A DNA stretch of 43,057 nt from an uncultured Planctomycetota bacterium (GCA_903847315.1 CAINDG010000040.1:112813-155869); one strand, 5' to 3'. Shown: positions 32,339 to 41,184, counted from the stretch's first letter. The notes: generated by a model from the sequence alone, not told the origin. A program made the numbers and translations.

Positions 32339-32977
32339 TTATTCCTGCATAGTTTTGATGAAGGTGTCGGCTTCGGCGATTGATTTTTCCATTTCTTCTA
32401 TCAATTTGCCTGTATCGGCTTCCATTGTAGTTACCTCGCTTTGGAGCGAAGCGACGGCCTGGGCGTTTAGATTATGCTTTAAGAACAATACCTGGTCGCG
32501 AAACGCAGAAAGAACCGGCTCGATTTTGCTGTCGGCTTTTTTCATCGCGTTGATTAACAGCGTATATTTCTGGCGGGTCTGGTCCAGCTTCTTTTTGCTC
32601 TCGGCTCTCAAGTCGGCGTTCTTATACTGGTCAAGCTCTTTTGTCCATTCGTCGAACAGCGCCTTTGAGACATCTTCAACATCGGCAATGCGTTTTTTAA
32701 CTGCCGCGGCTTTTGCCTCGCTTTTGTCGAGCTCGCCTTTAAGCAGGTCGTATTTTTCCTGCAGTTTGCCGGAGGGAACATTTACGACACTTTTAAATTT
32801 GTCTAATGCTGAGGTGAACTGTTCCTTGGTTTCCTGCTGCGCGTCGCGGGCACTTTTTACACGGTCAACGAGAATATCCCGTTTGTATTTGCCGAATTTT
32901 TCCATTGTGCCGTAATAAAGACTGTTGCAGCCTGAAGTGAATAACAGAATGAGCAAAATTGGCGCCGATTTTTTCAT
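32339..32977 (-). CDS. DUF2959-family coiled-coil lipoprotein
   Basis: 212 residues from the ATG at 32977 (AAGGAGC upstream). Lipoprotein signal LILLFTSGC, then NSLYYGTMEKFGKYKRDILV and a long helical body (residues 40-205) with repeated charged heptads. NSLYYGTMEKFGxxKRDIL is the hallmark of DUF2959, a family of periplasmic or outer-membrane-attached helical proteins with no assigned function. Likely attached to a membrane facing the periplasm. Confidence 0.85.
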   Translation of the reverse strand: MKKSAPILLILLFTSGCNSLYYGTMEKFGKYKRDILVDRVKSARDAQQETKEQFTSALDKFKSVVNVPSGKLQEKYDLLKGELDKSEAKAAAVKKRIADVEDVSKALFDEWTKELDQYKNADLRAESKKKLDQTRQKYTLLINAMKKADSKIEPVLSAFRDQVLFLKHNLNAQAVASLQSEVTTMEADTGKLIEEMEKSIAEADTFIKTMQE

Positions 32978-33050
32978 TTTTCCGCTCCTTCGGTAAAAAA
33001 TCATTTCCGGCATATTTTACACTATGGGATTACTAAAGCAAGAGTGAAAG

Positions 33051-33077
33051 AGATTGATTCGCTGCGCTCACAATGAC
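33051..33077 (-). repeat. GTCATTG...AATCT palindromic repeat
   Basis: Plus strand AGATTGATTCGCTGCGCTCA then CAATGAC, a variant of the 7165-7202 family, between the DUF2959 and PilZ genes. Confidence 0.55.
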
Positions 33078-33090
33078 ACGGTGCTAACTA

Positions 33091-33732
33091 CTAGACTTGC
33101 GCGGAGTCGAGAAGTGTTACATCGGCGTCGTTGGGCATATTCTGCTCGGCAGGCTGGAAAGGCAGAGGGTCGGCGAATTGCACCGCGATGCGCTTTAGAA
33201 AACTATTCTCGTTATTTACTCTGCAAATTTTCGCGGTTCTGGTGAATTTGCGGCTCTGAATATTTCCATCCGGCGTAAACCAGGGAACGGTAAATTGCGT
33301 GGTGATTGATTGGCCGACGTCCGGACAGGAACGCCTGTTATAACAGGTGAACGCCATTCCGCCGCTGCTGACGTTGAGCATTTGACCCTGCCAGGTTTTG
33401 CTGCCGTTGGCCGGGCTGAACCAGATTCCGCTGCTGTATTGAAGCCTTTCCTCTTTGCGTTTCTGCTTGAAGTCGCAAGGCTCTTTGGTTCTGTTGTCTT
33501 TTAAAATCCAGAAAGTTTTTTCAACGACAAGCTGCCATTGCTTTTCGCCGAAACCTTCGGCTATCGTATCGGGGCCGATATGAGCGATGAATCTTGCGTT
33601 CTTCGGCATAACGGTTCTTGTGCCGCAGACGATTTTGTTATTGTAAACATAGAGATTCAGCGGGGCTTTTGTGGCTTTGGGCCGGTTTGCAATTGCCTCG
33701 GATAGTAACCGTTCTATTTCAGGCACGTCCAT
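33091..33732 (-). CDS. PilZ-domain protein (likely c-di-GMP receptor)
   Basis: 213 residues. The N-terminal half (1-88) is of unknown fold. The PilZ domain follows (about 90-195), with the RKEER motif near residue 92 and NVSSGGMAF near 120, the two segments that hold cyclic di-GMP. No other domain or membrane segment is visible, so it is probably a cytoplasmic adaptor. It begins 51 bases after ackA on the same strand, without a clear ribosome site, and may be part of that transcript. Target unknown. Confidence 0.85.
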   Translation of the reverse strand: MDVPEIERLLSEAIANRPKATKAPLNLYVYNNKIVCGTRTVMPKNARFIAHIGPDTIAEGFGEKQWQLVVEKTFWILKDNRTKEPCDFKQKRKEERLQYSSGIWFSPANGSKTWQGQMLNVSSGGMAFTCYNRRSCPDVGQSITTQFTVPWFTPDGNIQSRKFTRTAKICRVNNENSFLKRIAVQFADPLPFQPAEQNMPNDADVTLLDSAQV

Positions 33733-33783
33733 ACAGATATTATCGGCATAAAGAAATGCGGATTTAACCTCAAAAGGCCGGGC

Positions 33784-34974
33784 TTATTTGGCCAGCTTGA
33801 ATGTGTCCTGTGCTATCGCCAATTCTTCATTTGTAGGAATAACATAAACTTTTACCCTGCTGTCGGCAGATGTTATCAGACCTTCGACGCGATTAGTTTC
33901 CACGTTTGCGGCCGGGTCGATGCTGACGCCGATTTGTTCGAGGTCATTGCAGCACTGTGCCCTGACATCGGGAGCGTTTTCACCGATTCCGCCTGTGAAA
34001 ACTATCGCATCCAGTTTGCCCAGCGCGGCGGTATATGCGCCGATGTATTTTTTAATCCTGTAACAGAAGATATCGAAAGCAAGCTGCGCTCTTTCGTTGC
34101 CGGCCTGTGCCTGCTCGCGCAAGTTTCGCATATCATTCGAAACGCCTGATATGCCGAGCAGTCCGCTTTTTTTGTTGCACATATTATTAAGCTCTTCGGT
34201 GCTGTAACCTTTTTCCGAAAGATAGAATAAAATCGCCGGGTCGAAATCTCCGCTGCGAGTGCCCATCACAAGACCTTCGAGCGGCGTAAGTCCCATCGAG
34301 GTGTCGATGCTCTTGCCGGCTTTGACGGCGGTTATCGAGCAGCCGTTGCCGAGATGACAGGTAATAACATTTATATCATATTTACCTTTGCCCATTATCG
34401 CAGCACACCTGCGGGCAACATATTTATGACTGGTGCCGTGAAAACCATATCGCCTTACGCGAAATTTTTCGTAAATTTCGTAAGGCAATGCGTAAATATA
34501 AGCCACTTGGGGTATGGTAGTATGAAATGCCGTGTCGAAACAGGCTACTTGTACTGCGTCCGGAAGACTTTTTTGCGCGGCCCTGATGCCGGTCAGATTC
34601 GGCGGATTGTGCAGCGGGGCGAGGTCGGCGAATTTTTCAATCGATGCAATAACCTTATCATTAATGATAACCGAATCGGTAAACGCCTCTCCGCCGTGGA
34701 CAACCCTGTGCCCGACCGCTTTAATCTCGGATATATCTTTTATCACGCCTGTCTGCGGTTCAACAAGGGCGTCGAGAATAATTTTTATACCGGCCGAATG
34801 GTCCGCCGCCTTTGTCTTGATTTTCTGTGTCTTTGAATCAAAACTATGTGTTAGTTTTGAGGTTTCTTCACCGATTTTTTCGAGGAGGCCTTTTGCCAGG
34901 ACGGTTTCCTGCGGCATTTCGAACAACTGGTACTTAATAGAACTGCTGCCGGCGTTGATGACCAGAATTTTCAT
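33784..34974 (-). CDS. ackA: acetate kinase
   Basis: 396 residues, standard length. Converts acetyl phosphate and ADP to acetate and ATP, giving substrate-level ATP in fermentation, or runs in reverse for acetate uptake. Motifs: NAGSSSIKYQLF (residues 6-17), HRVVHGGE, FDTAFHTT, RRYGFHGTSHKYV, HLGNGCSI, TGGIGENAPDVR and the C-terminal TNEELAIAQDT. The ribosome site AAAGGATAAG precedes the ATG, and a promoter lies about 100 bases upstream. No phosphotransacetylase gene is in the window. Divergent from thiD2-thiE. Confidence 0.97.
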   Translation of the reverse strand: MKILVINAGSSSIKYQLFEMPQETVLAKGLLEKIGEETSKLTHSFDSKTQKIKTKAADHSAGIKIILDALVEPQTGVIKDISEIKAVGHRVVHGGEAFTDSVIINDKVIASIEKFADLAPLHNPPNLTGIRAAQKSLPDAVQVACFDTAFHTTIPQVAYIYALPYEIYEKFRVRRYGFHGTSHKYVARRCAAIMGKGKYDINVITCHLGNGCSITAVKAGKSIDTSMGLTPLEGLVMGTRSGDFDPAILFYLSEKGYSTEELNNMCNKKSGLLGISGVSNDMRNLREQAQAGNERAQLAFDIFCYRIKKYIGAYTAALGKLDAIVFTGGIGENAPDVRAQCCNDLEQIGVSIDPAANVETNRVEGLITSADSRVKVYVIPTNEELAIAQDTFKLAK

Positions 34975-35000
34975 TTATATCTTATCCTTTTCTGCTTCTA

Positions 35001-35039
35001 CATTCTGCTTTGGCATTCTGCTGTTGCATTCTGCCTTTG
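35001..35039. repeat. three tandem 13-base repeats in the ackA leader
   Basis: CATTCTGC recurs at 35001, 35014 and 35027, an exact 13-base period (CATTCTGCTTTGG, CATTCTGCTGTTG, CATTCTGCCTTTG). It lies in the transcribed leader of ackA if the promoter at 35070-35097 is right. Confidence 0.7.
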
Positions 35040-35069
35040 CAGAAGAAATAGAACGTATTAAAACATACA

Positions 35070-35097
35070 CTTATAACGATAAAAACCGGCAAGTCAA
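35070..35097 (-). promoter_or_regulatory. promoter for ackA
   Basis: Minus strand TTGACT, 16-base spacer, TATAAG. Each box matches consensus at 5 of 6 positions. The start would be near 35063, leaving a leader of about 90 bases with the 13-base repeats. Confidence 0.5.
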
Positions 35098-35171
35098 TCG
35101 TCAAATTCAGGATGTTTAACGGTTGGTTTATCGGCAAATTTTCTCTTGTACTAAAGAGAAAGGATATTAGA

Positions 35172-36233
35172 TTGATAGATATGAATCGAGCGATTTACAG
35201 AATTGTAGATGCCAATTATAACCGGGCCCGCGAAGGGCTGCGGATAGCGGAGGAATTCTGCAGATTCGCACTCGATAATGAACCGTTGGCGAGCCGGTGC
35301 AAAGAACTGCGGCACAGGTTGAGTTCCGCGGTGACTAAACTTGATATGCAAAAACTTATCGCTGCCCGCGATACCGAAAACGATGTCGGCTGTGGGATGG
35401 AAGTGGCCGGCCAAATGAAACGAAACAAACTTGAGGATTGCGTAACCGCCGGATTCGCAAGGACTACCGAGGCGTTAAGGGTGCTTGCCGAAACAGCCGC
35501 TACCGTTAAGAAGGAAATCTGCGTTGAGTTGGAAAAGATTAGATATAACTGCTACACGCTCGAAAAGGATATATCTTTGCAGGGATATCCTGCGTTAAAA
35601 TTCAGTAAGACAAGACTTTACTGCATAATTACGGTACAGAAAGATATTGATGTGCTGAAAATCGCGGGCGATTGTGTGGCGGGTGGTGCGGATTGTCTGC
35701 AATTGAGGGCGAAAGGAGTTTGCGATGCCGACCTTTTGTCTCTTGGACGCAGATTTGTTGATTTATGTAAACAACATGACGTCATAAGTATAATCAATGA
35801 CAGGGTTGATATTGCTGCCGCTGCCGATGCCGACGGCGTTCATCTGGGACAGGGGGATTTACCGGTTGGCGAAGTACGTAAATTACAGCTTAAGCCGTTG
35901 ATTACGGGAATCAGTACGCACTCAATAGCTGAATTGACAAAGGCTGTTGAACAAAAACCACATTATGTAGCGTTAGGTTCAGTTTTTTCCACCAATACCA
36001 AACAACAGGTAGAGGTTTGCGGAGTTGAGTATGTAACCAAGGCCATTGAATTTCTGAAAGACAAGTGCATTGAAGCAGTTGCTATAGGCGGCATTACTTC
36101 TGAGAATATAGAAAAAGTTTTTGAGGCAGGCGCTCGCCGAATCGCGGTGTCATCCTGTGTTTGTCAGGCGAAAAAGCCCGGCGATGTGTGTAAAAAACTA
36201 AAAGAAACAATAATTAAATATGCCCAGGATTGA
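35172..36233 (+). CDS. ThiD2-ThiE fusion: HMP-phosphate kinase / thiamine-phosphate synthase
   Basis: 353 residues. The N-terminal domain (about 1-135) has the ThiD2 signature IYRIVDANYNRAREGLRIAE and ELRHRL; ThiD2 phosphorylates HMP-phosphate and is known fused to ThiE. The C-terminal domain (about 145-350) is ThiE: LQLRAKG, NDRVDIAAAADADGVHLGQ, LGSVFSTNTK and AIGGI, which joins HMP-diphosphate with the thiazole phosphate. One protein therefore does two successive steps, the product of which serves the transketolase cofactor. A TTG at 35172 is taken as start because AAAGGA lies seven bases before it; the ATG at 35181 is too far from it. A TTCTCTT/AAGAGAA hairpin covers the region just before. 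No TPP riboswitch is seen. Confidence 0.92.
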   Translation: MIDMNRAIYRIVDANYNRAREGLRIAEEFCRFALDNEPLASRCKELRHRLSSAVTKLDMQKLIAARDTENDVGCGMEVAGQMKRNKLEDCVTAGFARTTEALRVLAETAATVKKEICVELEKIRYNCYTLEKDISLQGYPALKFSKTRLYCIITVQKDIDVLKIAGDCVAGGADCLQLRAKGVCDADLLSLGRRFVDLCKQHDVISIINDRVDIAAAADADGVHLGQGDLPVGEVRKLQLKPLITGISTHSIAELTKAVEQKPHYVALGSVFSTNTKQQVEVCGVEYVTKAIEFLKDKCIEAVAIGGITSENIEKVFEAGARRIAVSSCVCQAKKPGDVCKKLKETIIKYAQD

Positions 36234-36768
36234 TTTTTCGGCCAAGGTCCGAATATAAGTTGTTTATCGTAAATGGGCTATAACCGAGTTCAAAACAAGA
36301 AGTTTTCCACTTAATTGATAAAGTCATAGTTTTGTGTTTTTTGGCATAGAATTTGAACCGATTTTACCCGCCCAAAGAAACAATAGATGTACCATCCTTT
36401 TTTGTATGTATTTTAGTAGTCATAAGTTATTATAAGACAACGTGTTATATACAAAAAATTTCGGCTAATATTTTTTCCCCTAACTATCAGGAAGCAGATA
36501 TTATCGGAACAATTTTCTCTCAACTGTGCAAAACATTTATTTTAACATCATTGATATGTTATCAACACCTTATCCACACCATAAAAGACTGTTTTTTCCT
36601 CAATTGCAGTTTTTGTATCAGCAATATAGTGTCAAAAAAAGCGTTGTATTTATATATGGCTGTTCAAAGTAAAATTATTATATTATCCTTGGTTATAGTT
36701 AGACAGGATTTGAAGAGTTTGCCGATACCCTCGGCTTTTTCGGTATCTTCATAATAAGGAAACGAATA
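36234..36768. other. 535-base AT-rich intergenic region with DnaA boxes
   Basis: Strongly AT-rich, with no credible gene: the open frame at 36353-36754 has low-complexity, unconvincing content. It holds two tandem DnaA boxes (36559-36578), AT tracts on both sides, a GATACC/GGTATC hairpin (36724-36747) and an AAGGAAA ribosome site for the next gene. Confidence 0.65.
36559..36578 (+). promoter_or_regulatory. two tandem DnaA boxes
   Basis: TTATCAACA (36559-36567), two bases, TTATCCACA (36570-36578). The second is the perfect consensus; the first is one base off. Same orientation, 11 bases apart, in an AT-rich stretch of over 300 bases. This could be a replication origin element or a DnaA-controlled promoter. 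Confidence 0.5.
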
Positions 36769-39237
36769 ATGGAAGCAACGGGCAAGAGACTCAGTAAGGC
36801 ACTGCAGAAAAAAGACGGTTTTGTTATTGTGGCCGAGCTGATGGGCGGACCGAATTTTAATTTTGTGCCGATACAAAAATTTCTTACGGCTTTTAACAGC
36901 AGCGGCGGCAAAGATATACCGGCAGGTTTTAATTTTGTCGGACTGACCAGCCCGCAAAGTCCCGGAGGAACGGCGAATATTGAGCCGACGGATGTTCACC
37001 GTTATGTCGCGGCCAATAAACTGCTCGGCGAACTCGATTTTATTCCGCACGTAAGCTGCAAGGATATGAACGCCGATGCGATTATCAGTAATCTGGCAGC
37101 GCACAGAGCGGCCGGCGTCGAAAGCGTTTTTATTGTTACCGGCGATAAGCCCGTACAGGCCAAAGGAGTTTTTCAACTCGAATCTGTTGCTCTGCTTGAA
37201 AGGATAACCCGCCTGAATAACGAGGCGTATATGTCGGCAAAACCGCAGGAGCTTGCGGCAGTCAAACAATTTTTCGCCGGGGCGGGAGTATCGCCTTTCA
37301 AATATAACGAAGAATCGCAGATGCAGCAGTACTTCAAGATGGAAAAGAAAATCGCCTGCGGCGCAAAATTTCTAATTACTCAAGTCGGCTGGGACTGGAA
37401 AAAAAGCGCCGAACTTATGCGGTATCTGAAAGAAGCGAATCTCGATATACCTGTACTCGGCAACGTATATCTTTTAAGCACGATAACACCTGCGCCGCGG
37501 CTGATGCACGATATAAAACTGCCGGGCTGTTTTGTAAGCGATGGGCTTCTTGAAAAAGTTAATTCCGAAAGTGTCGGCGACCATATTGAACGCGCCGCCC
37601 AGCAGGTTGCGATGTATAAATCAATCGGAGCGGCAGGGGCCGATGTCGGGGGCGTGCCTAATTATGAAACATTCATAAAAATACTCAAACGCGCAGCGGA
37701 GATAGGCGAAAACTGGCAGCAATTTAAGGATAATCTCTGCTGGCCGGCGAAAAAATCGTTCTATCTCTACGACGAATCGGGCAACAGGACGAAACCATCA
37801 AGATATGGAAAGACCCTTAATCATCGTTTCTTCAATTTTATGCACGCAGCGATTCTCAACCCTGAGCATAAAGGTTTTCACGCGTTTAAGAAGACAATGA
37901 AATTTCTCGGCACCGACAAAGGCAAAGGCTTTTTCTATAAGGCGTTTAATGTAAAAGAAAAAGTGATTAAATACTGCCTGTTCGACTGCGAGGAATGCGG
38001 CGATTGCTACCTGCCGGAAAATTTCGGTTTGTGCACGATAGGTGGATGCGAAAAGGGAATGGACAACGCACCGTGCGGCGATTCGACTGCCGAAGGAAAA
38101 TGCGGAAACAATCTCGACAGAATTTGCATCGGCGACCGCATCTATCAAGCGGCAGCGGCGGAAAAAGGCGGGCTTGAAAAACTGCGGAAGATTATCAACA
38201 AATCCAGAAGGCCGGAGCTTGAGCATACCGCCTCGATACTTAATTATCTTTTCGGAAAAGACCATACGCAAAGAAGTCCGCTTATCGGTATCGGGGAACT
38301 GGTACACGCGTCAATTCCAAAGACAGGCCAGATAATGAAGCAGCTGCACGAACTTGGCGACGATGCGTTTACCCGCTCCAGTCCGGAGATGAATTATATA
38401 AAGGCCCTGATTGAATCGCAGGTGGCAGACGGGGCAGACTATATCGAAGTCAATATCGACCAGTTCGGCGAATCCGACCCTGCGATGGCTGTAAAACTTA
38501 TGCAGGAGTATGTCAAACTTGTTCGCAAATACGGCAGAGGCGTGCCGATATGCCTCGACAGCAGCGACGATAATGTTCTTATCGCGGGTATAAAGGAATG
38601 GTACAACACAAACGAGAAAGTCGCGGCGCCGCTGATTAACTCCATCAAAACCTATACTATCGATAAGATGATGCCGCTGAAAAAACATTTCGACTATAAA
38701 TTTATCGGTCTGCTCATCAGCGGAGGCGCCGCCAAGGTTATAGAACCGGGCAGGACTGAAGGCATTGACGACCTTTACTCGCTGGCGAAAACAATTTATG
38801 ACGCGGCTGTGAACAAATACGGTTTTAAGCCGGAAGAAATATTTTTCGACTCGACGGTTTTTCCGCTGGCGATAGATATGCCGATGATGCCGGGCGTGCC
38901 GAGTTTTACTTACAGGGCGTTTAATGCCATAAAACGCATAAAGACCGACCCGCAATTGAAAAAGTGTCATTTCTCTCTTGGCGTAAGCAACTGCGTGCGC
39001 GACCTGCCCGGCAGAAAAATCGGTGTTACGAGAGCATACACCGAAGTGGCGATGCGATACGGTCTTGATTCGGGAATAGTAAATGTTTCGCATCAGCTCG
39101 GTTTGAAACCTGCCGACCCTGAACTTCTGCAGCTTGTTGAGGCGTTTGCCAATATGGACGGCTCGAGCGAGCGGCTTACCGAGACGATGAAACTTATGGG
39201 ACAGTTCTGCGCCAAAAACAGAAAAACAGCAATCTGA
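36769..39237 (+). CDS. three-part fusion: MTHF reductase + MTHFR_C cysteine domain + pterin-binding methyltransferase
   Basis: 822 residues. Domain 1 (about 1-310) is methylenetetrahydrofolate reductase-like: AELMGGPNFNF, GLTSPQSPGG, HVSCKDMNADAI and FIVTGDKP. Domain 2 (about 395-450) is the MTHFR_C/MetV-type cysteine cluster with C403, C407, C410, C413, C422, C427, C436 and C445, likely holding an iron-sulfur cluster. Domain 3 (about 505-800) is a pterin-binding TIM barrel as in AcsE or the folate domain of MetH: ADGADYIEVNIDQFG, VPICLDSSDD, FDSTVFPLAIDM and FSLGVSNCVRDLPGR. It could reduce methylene-THF and pass the methyl group to a corrinoid partner. No corrinoid-binding domain is present. 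Ribosome site AAGGAAA. The next gene starts 10 bases on. Confidence 0.85.
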   Translation: MEATGKRLSKALQKKDGFVIVAELMGGPNFNFVPIQKFLTAFNSSGGKDIPAGFNFVGLTSPQSPGGTANIEPTDVHRYVAANKLLGELDFIPHVSCKDMNADAIISNLAAHRAAGVESVFIVTGDKPVQAKGVFQLESVALLERITRLNNEAYMSAKPQELAAVKQFFAGAGVSPFKYNEESQMQQYFKMEKKIACGAKFLITQVGWDWKKSAELMRYLKEANLDIPVLGNVYLLSTITPAPRLMHDIKLPGCFVSDGLLEKVNSESVGDHIERAAQQVAMYKSIGAAGADVGGVPNYETFIKILKRAAEIGENWQQFKDNLCWPAKKSFYLYDESGNRTKPSRYGKTLNHRFFNFMHAAILNPEHKGFHAFKKTMKFLGTDKGKGFFYKAFNVKEKVIKYCLFDCEECGDCYLPENFGLCTIGGCEKGMDNAPCGDSTAEGKCGNNLDRICIGDRIYQAAAAEKGGLEKLRKIINKSRRPELEHTASILNYLFGKDHTQRSPLIGIGELVHASIPKTGQIMKQLHELGDDAFTRSSPEMNYIKALIESQVADGADYIEVNIDQFGESDPAMAVKLMQEYVKLVRKYGRGVPICLDSSDDNVLIAGIKEWYNTNEKVAAPLINSIKTYTIDKMMPLKKHFDYKFIGLLISGGAAKVIEPGRTEGIDDLYSLAKTIYDAAVNKYGFKPEEIFFDSTVFPLAIDMPMMPGVPSFTYRAFNAIKRIKTDPQLKKCHFSLGVSNCVRDLPGRKIGVTRAYTEVAMRYGLDSGIVNVSHQLGLKPADPELLQLVEAFANMDGSSERLTETMKLMGQFCAKNRKTAI

Positions 39238-39247
39238 GGAACAACAA

Positions 39248-40678
39248 ATGGACTTTGAAGAAAGGTATGAAAAATGCAGTCAATTGCTGCATAAATATAA
39301 TCAGCAGCATCTGCTGACTTTCTGGGGCGAACTGAACAAAAACAGCAGAGATAAACTTCTAAAACAGATTGAGGAACTGGATTTTAAGTCGCTCGACGAA
39401 AAAATCAGCCGATATGTCAAAAGTTCCGCTGGCGCACAATTACCTGAAAATTTTGCTCCGGCACCTGCATATCCATCGCAGCCGAAAACTGCCGAACAGA
39501 AAGGAAAATATGCCGAAGCAAAAAAATTCGGCACAGAACTTATATCAAACGGCAAGGTTGCAGCCTTTACTGTCGCAGGCGGGCAGGGTACCAGACTCGG
39601 TTTTGACGGGCCGAAAGGCGATTTTGCAATCAGTCCCGTAAAAAACAAAACTCTGTTCCGGCTTTTTGCGGAAATGATAAAAGCGGCAGGCGAGAAATAT
39701 AATTTTCAGCCGAGATGGTATATAATGACAAGCCCGCAGAACCATACGCAAACCTGCGAGATTTTCAAAAATAACAATTTTTACGGACTCCAAAGCCGGG
39801 ACATATTTATTTTCCAGCAGGGTACCGAAGTGAATTTTTCATCCGATGGCAAAATCCTGCTTGCCGAAAAAGATGCACTGGCGACATCTCCTGACGGACA
39901 CGGCGGAAGCCTAAAGGCCTTGTTTGAGAGCGGTACTGTTGTGGATATGAAAAAATTGGGCATAGAATACATCAGCTATTTTCAGGTTGATAACCCGCTG
40001 ATAAATATCTTTGACCCGCTGTTTATCGGTCTGCACGCGATGGACAATGCTGAAATGTCTTCAAAGGCTTTGACAAAAGCAGGGCCGCTTGAAAAAGTCG
40101 GCAACTTCTGTCTGGCCGACGGCAAAGTGACGGTAATTGAATACAGCGATTTATCTAAAGAGCTTGCTGAGAAAAAAAACGGCGACGGCTCACTTGTTTT
40201 TTCACTCGGCAGTATCGCGATTCATATCATCAGTCGGTCTTTTGTTGAACAGCTTAACACGGGAGGTTTTGCTCTGCCATATCATAAGGCGGTTAAAAAG
40301 ATACCGCACGTTGATATACGAAACGGCGATAAAATCGAATCGCAGAAACCTGACGGCATAAAGCTGGAGACGTTTGTTTTCGATGCTTTGCCGCTCACGA
40401 AAAAATCTATTATTCTTGAAACAATCCGCAGCGAGGAATTTGCGCCCGTAAAAAACGCTATTGGCACTGACAGCCCACAGGTTGCAAAGAAGATGATGAT
40501 TGACCGTGCGGCGTTATGGCTGTCGCAGGCGGGCATAAAAATCCCCAAAAAACCAGACGGTTTGATAGATTGTAGAATTGAGATTGCCCCGTCTTTTGCG
40601 TTGTGTATGGAAGATATAACGGAAAAAAAGGATAAAATTCCCCAAATCAAACCTGGCGATACGGTTTATATTTCTTAA
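39248..40678 (+). CDS. UDP-sugar pyrophosphorylase, eukaryotic UAP1/AGX-like
   Basis: 476 residues. Signature TVAGGQGTRLGFDGPKG (residues about 107-123) with the uridylate-binding core, then GHGGSLKALFESG near 219 and FQVDNPLINIFDP near 245. This is the large UAP type that makes UDP-N-acetylglucosamine or related UDP-sugars from UTP and a sugar 1-phosphate, unlike the bacterial GlmU; it supplies precursors for envelope polymers and glycosylation. A GAGGA site precedes the ATG, and the gap to the upstream fusion gene is 10 bases, so both are probably one transcript. Exact sugar specificity cannot be told by eye. Confidence 0.88.
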   Translation: MDFEERYEKCSQLLHKYNQQHLLTFWGELNKNSRDKLLKQIEELDFKSLDEKISRYVKSSAGAQLPENFAPAPAYPSQPKTAEQKGKYAEAKKFGTELISNGKVAAFTVAGGQGTRLGFDGPKGDFAISPVKNKTLFRLFAEMIKAAGEKYNFQPRWYIMTSPQNHTQTCEIFKNNNFYGLQSRDIFIFQQGTEVNFSSDGKILLAEKDALATSPDGHGGSLKALFESGTVVDMKKLGIEYISYFQVDNPLINIFDPLFIGLHAMDNAEMSSKALTKAGPLEKVGNFCLADGKVTVIEYSDLSKELAEKKNGDGSLVFSLGSIAIHIISRSFVEQLNTGGFALPYHKAVKKIPHVDIRNGDKIESQKPDGIKLETFVFDALPLTKKSIILETIRSEEFAPVKNAIGTDSPQVAKKMMIDRAALWLSQAGIKIPKKPDGLIDCRIEIAPSFALCMEDITEKKDKIPQIKPGDTVYIS

Positions 40679-40680
40679 TA

Positions 40681-41157
40681 TTACAAAGAATTATTTTTAT
40701 TCTTTTGCAATTGTTCCTGCAGCCATTGGAGTTCCTGCTGCTGTTGTTGTGCGGCAAGTATTTTTTCGAATTGTTCTTTATTAATCCATTCAACTTTGCC
40801 ATTAAGCCATAGCACGACATATCCCGCTTTTACAAAACCCCTGTAATTATTTGCGGAGTACGCCACAATAGTTTTATTGGGGTCTGAGCCGAATTCAATC
40901 CATTGCGCTCTGTATTTAAAGCCGGCAAACCGTACGGTGCCGATTTTATCGGCAAACTGTCTTACATAAGATTCGACCGGCAGCGAACCGCTTTGCTTCC
41001 GGTATTGCAGAATTTCCCTGCCGAGGATGTCCATTACCCGTATAGCTTCTGAACGATTGATGGCATCCTTGATGTTTGCAAAACCGACAACCATAGCTAC
41101 GGTAAAAGCCACGACTGTTACGGCATTGACAACGAGTTTTTTCTGCTGTCTGTTCAC
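40681..41157 (-). CDS. small membrane-anchored protein of unknown function
   Basis: 158 residues. One membrane segment (about 9-30, VNAVTVVAFTVAMVVGFANI), then a globular part (35-125) with a predicted mixed fold, ending in a Gln-rich helical tail (130-155: AAQQQQQELQWLQEQLQ) that could form a coiled coil. The layout, an N-terminal hydrophobic helix followed by a small mixed domain with KAGYVVLWLNGKVEWI, recalls type II-secretion pseudopilin-like proteins but lacks a clear prepilin cleavage motif. Start GTG with AAGGC upstream. It lies 27 bases after the RNase H-PurN gene and is likely part of that transcript. Convergent with the UAP1-like gene, two bases away. Confidence 0.72.
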   Translation of the reverse strand: MNRQQKKLVVNAVTVVAFTVAMVVGFANIKDAINRSEAIRVMDILGREILQYRKQSGSLPVESYVRQFADKIGTVRFAGFKYRAQWIEFGSDPNKTIVAYSANNYRGFVKAGYVVLWLNGKVEWINKEQFEKILAAQQQQQELQWLQEQLQKNKNNSL

Positions 41158-41184
41158 TGAAGACTTTGCCTTAAAACAGCATTT

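Noticed and set aside
32304..32915. 203-codon open frame on the plus strand
   Set aside because: It is antisense to the DUF2959 lipoprotein, which has a signal, ribosome site and family motif; the plus-strand product is Ser/Leu-rich without any domain.
34453..34486. CTTACG...CGTAAG inverted repeat inside ackA
   Set aside because: It encodes LPYEIYEKFRVRRYGFHG, which fits the normal conserved acetate kinase sequence in length and content, so it is not an inserted repeat.
34532..35119. 195-codon open frame on the plus strand
   Set aside because: Antisense to ackA across its conserved N-terminal motifs; no independent support.
35098..35180. TPP riboswitch before thiD2-thiE
   Set aside because: No CUGAGA-type thi-box core is visible, and the space is too short.
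36353..36754. 133-codon open frame in the AT-rich gap
   Set aside because: Low-complexity Ile/Leu/Ser/Phe-rich product, no ribosome site, and it covers the DnaA boxes and the ribosome site of the next gene.
38311..39093. 260-codon open frame on the minus strand
   Set aside because: Antisense to the pterin-binding domain of the fusion gene; Arg/His-rich shadow product with no ribosome site.
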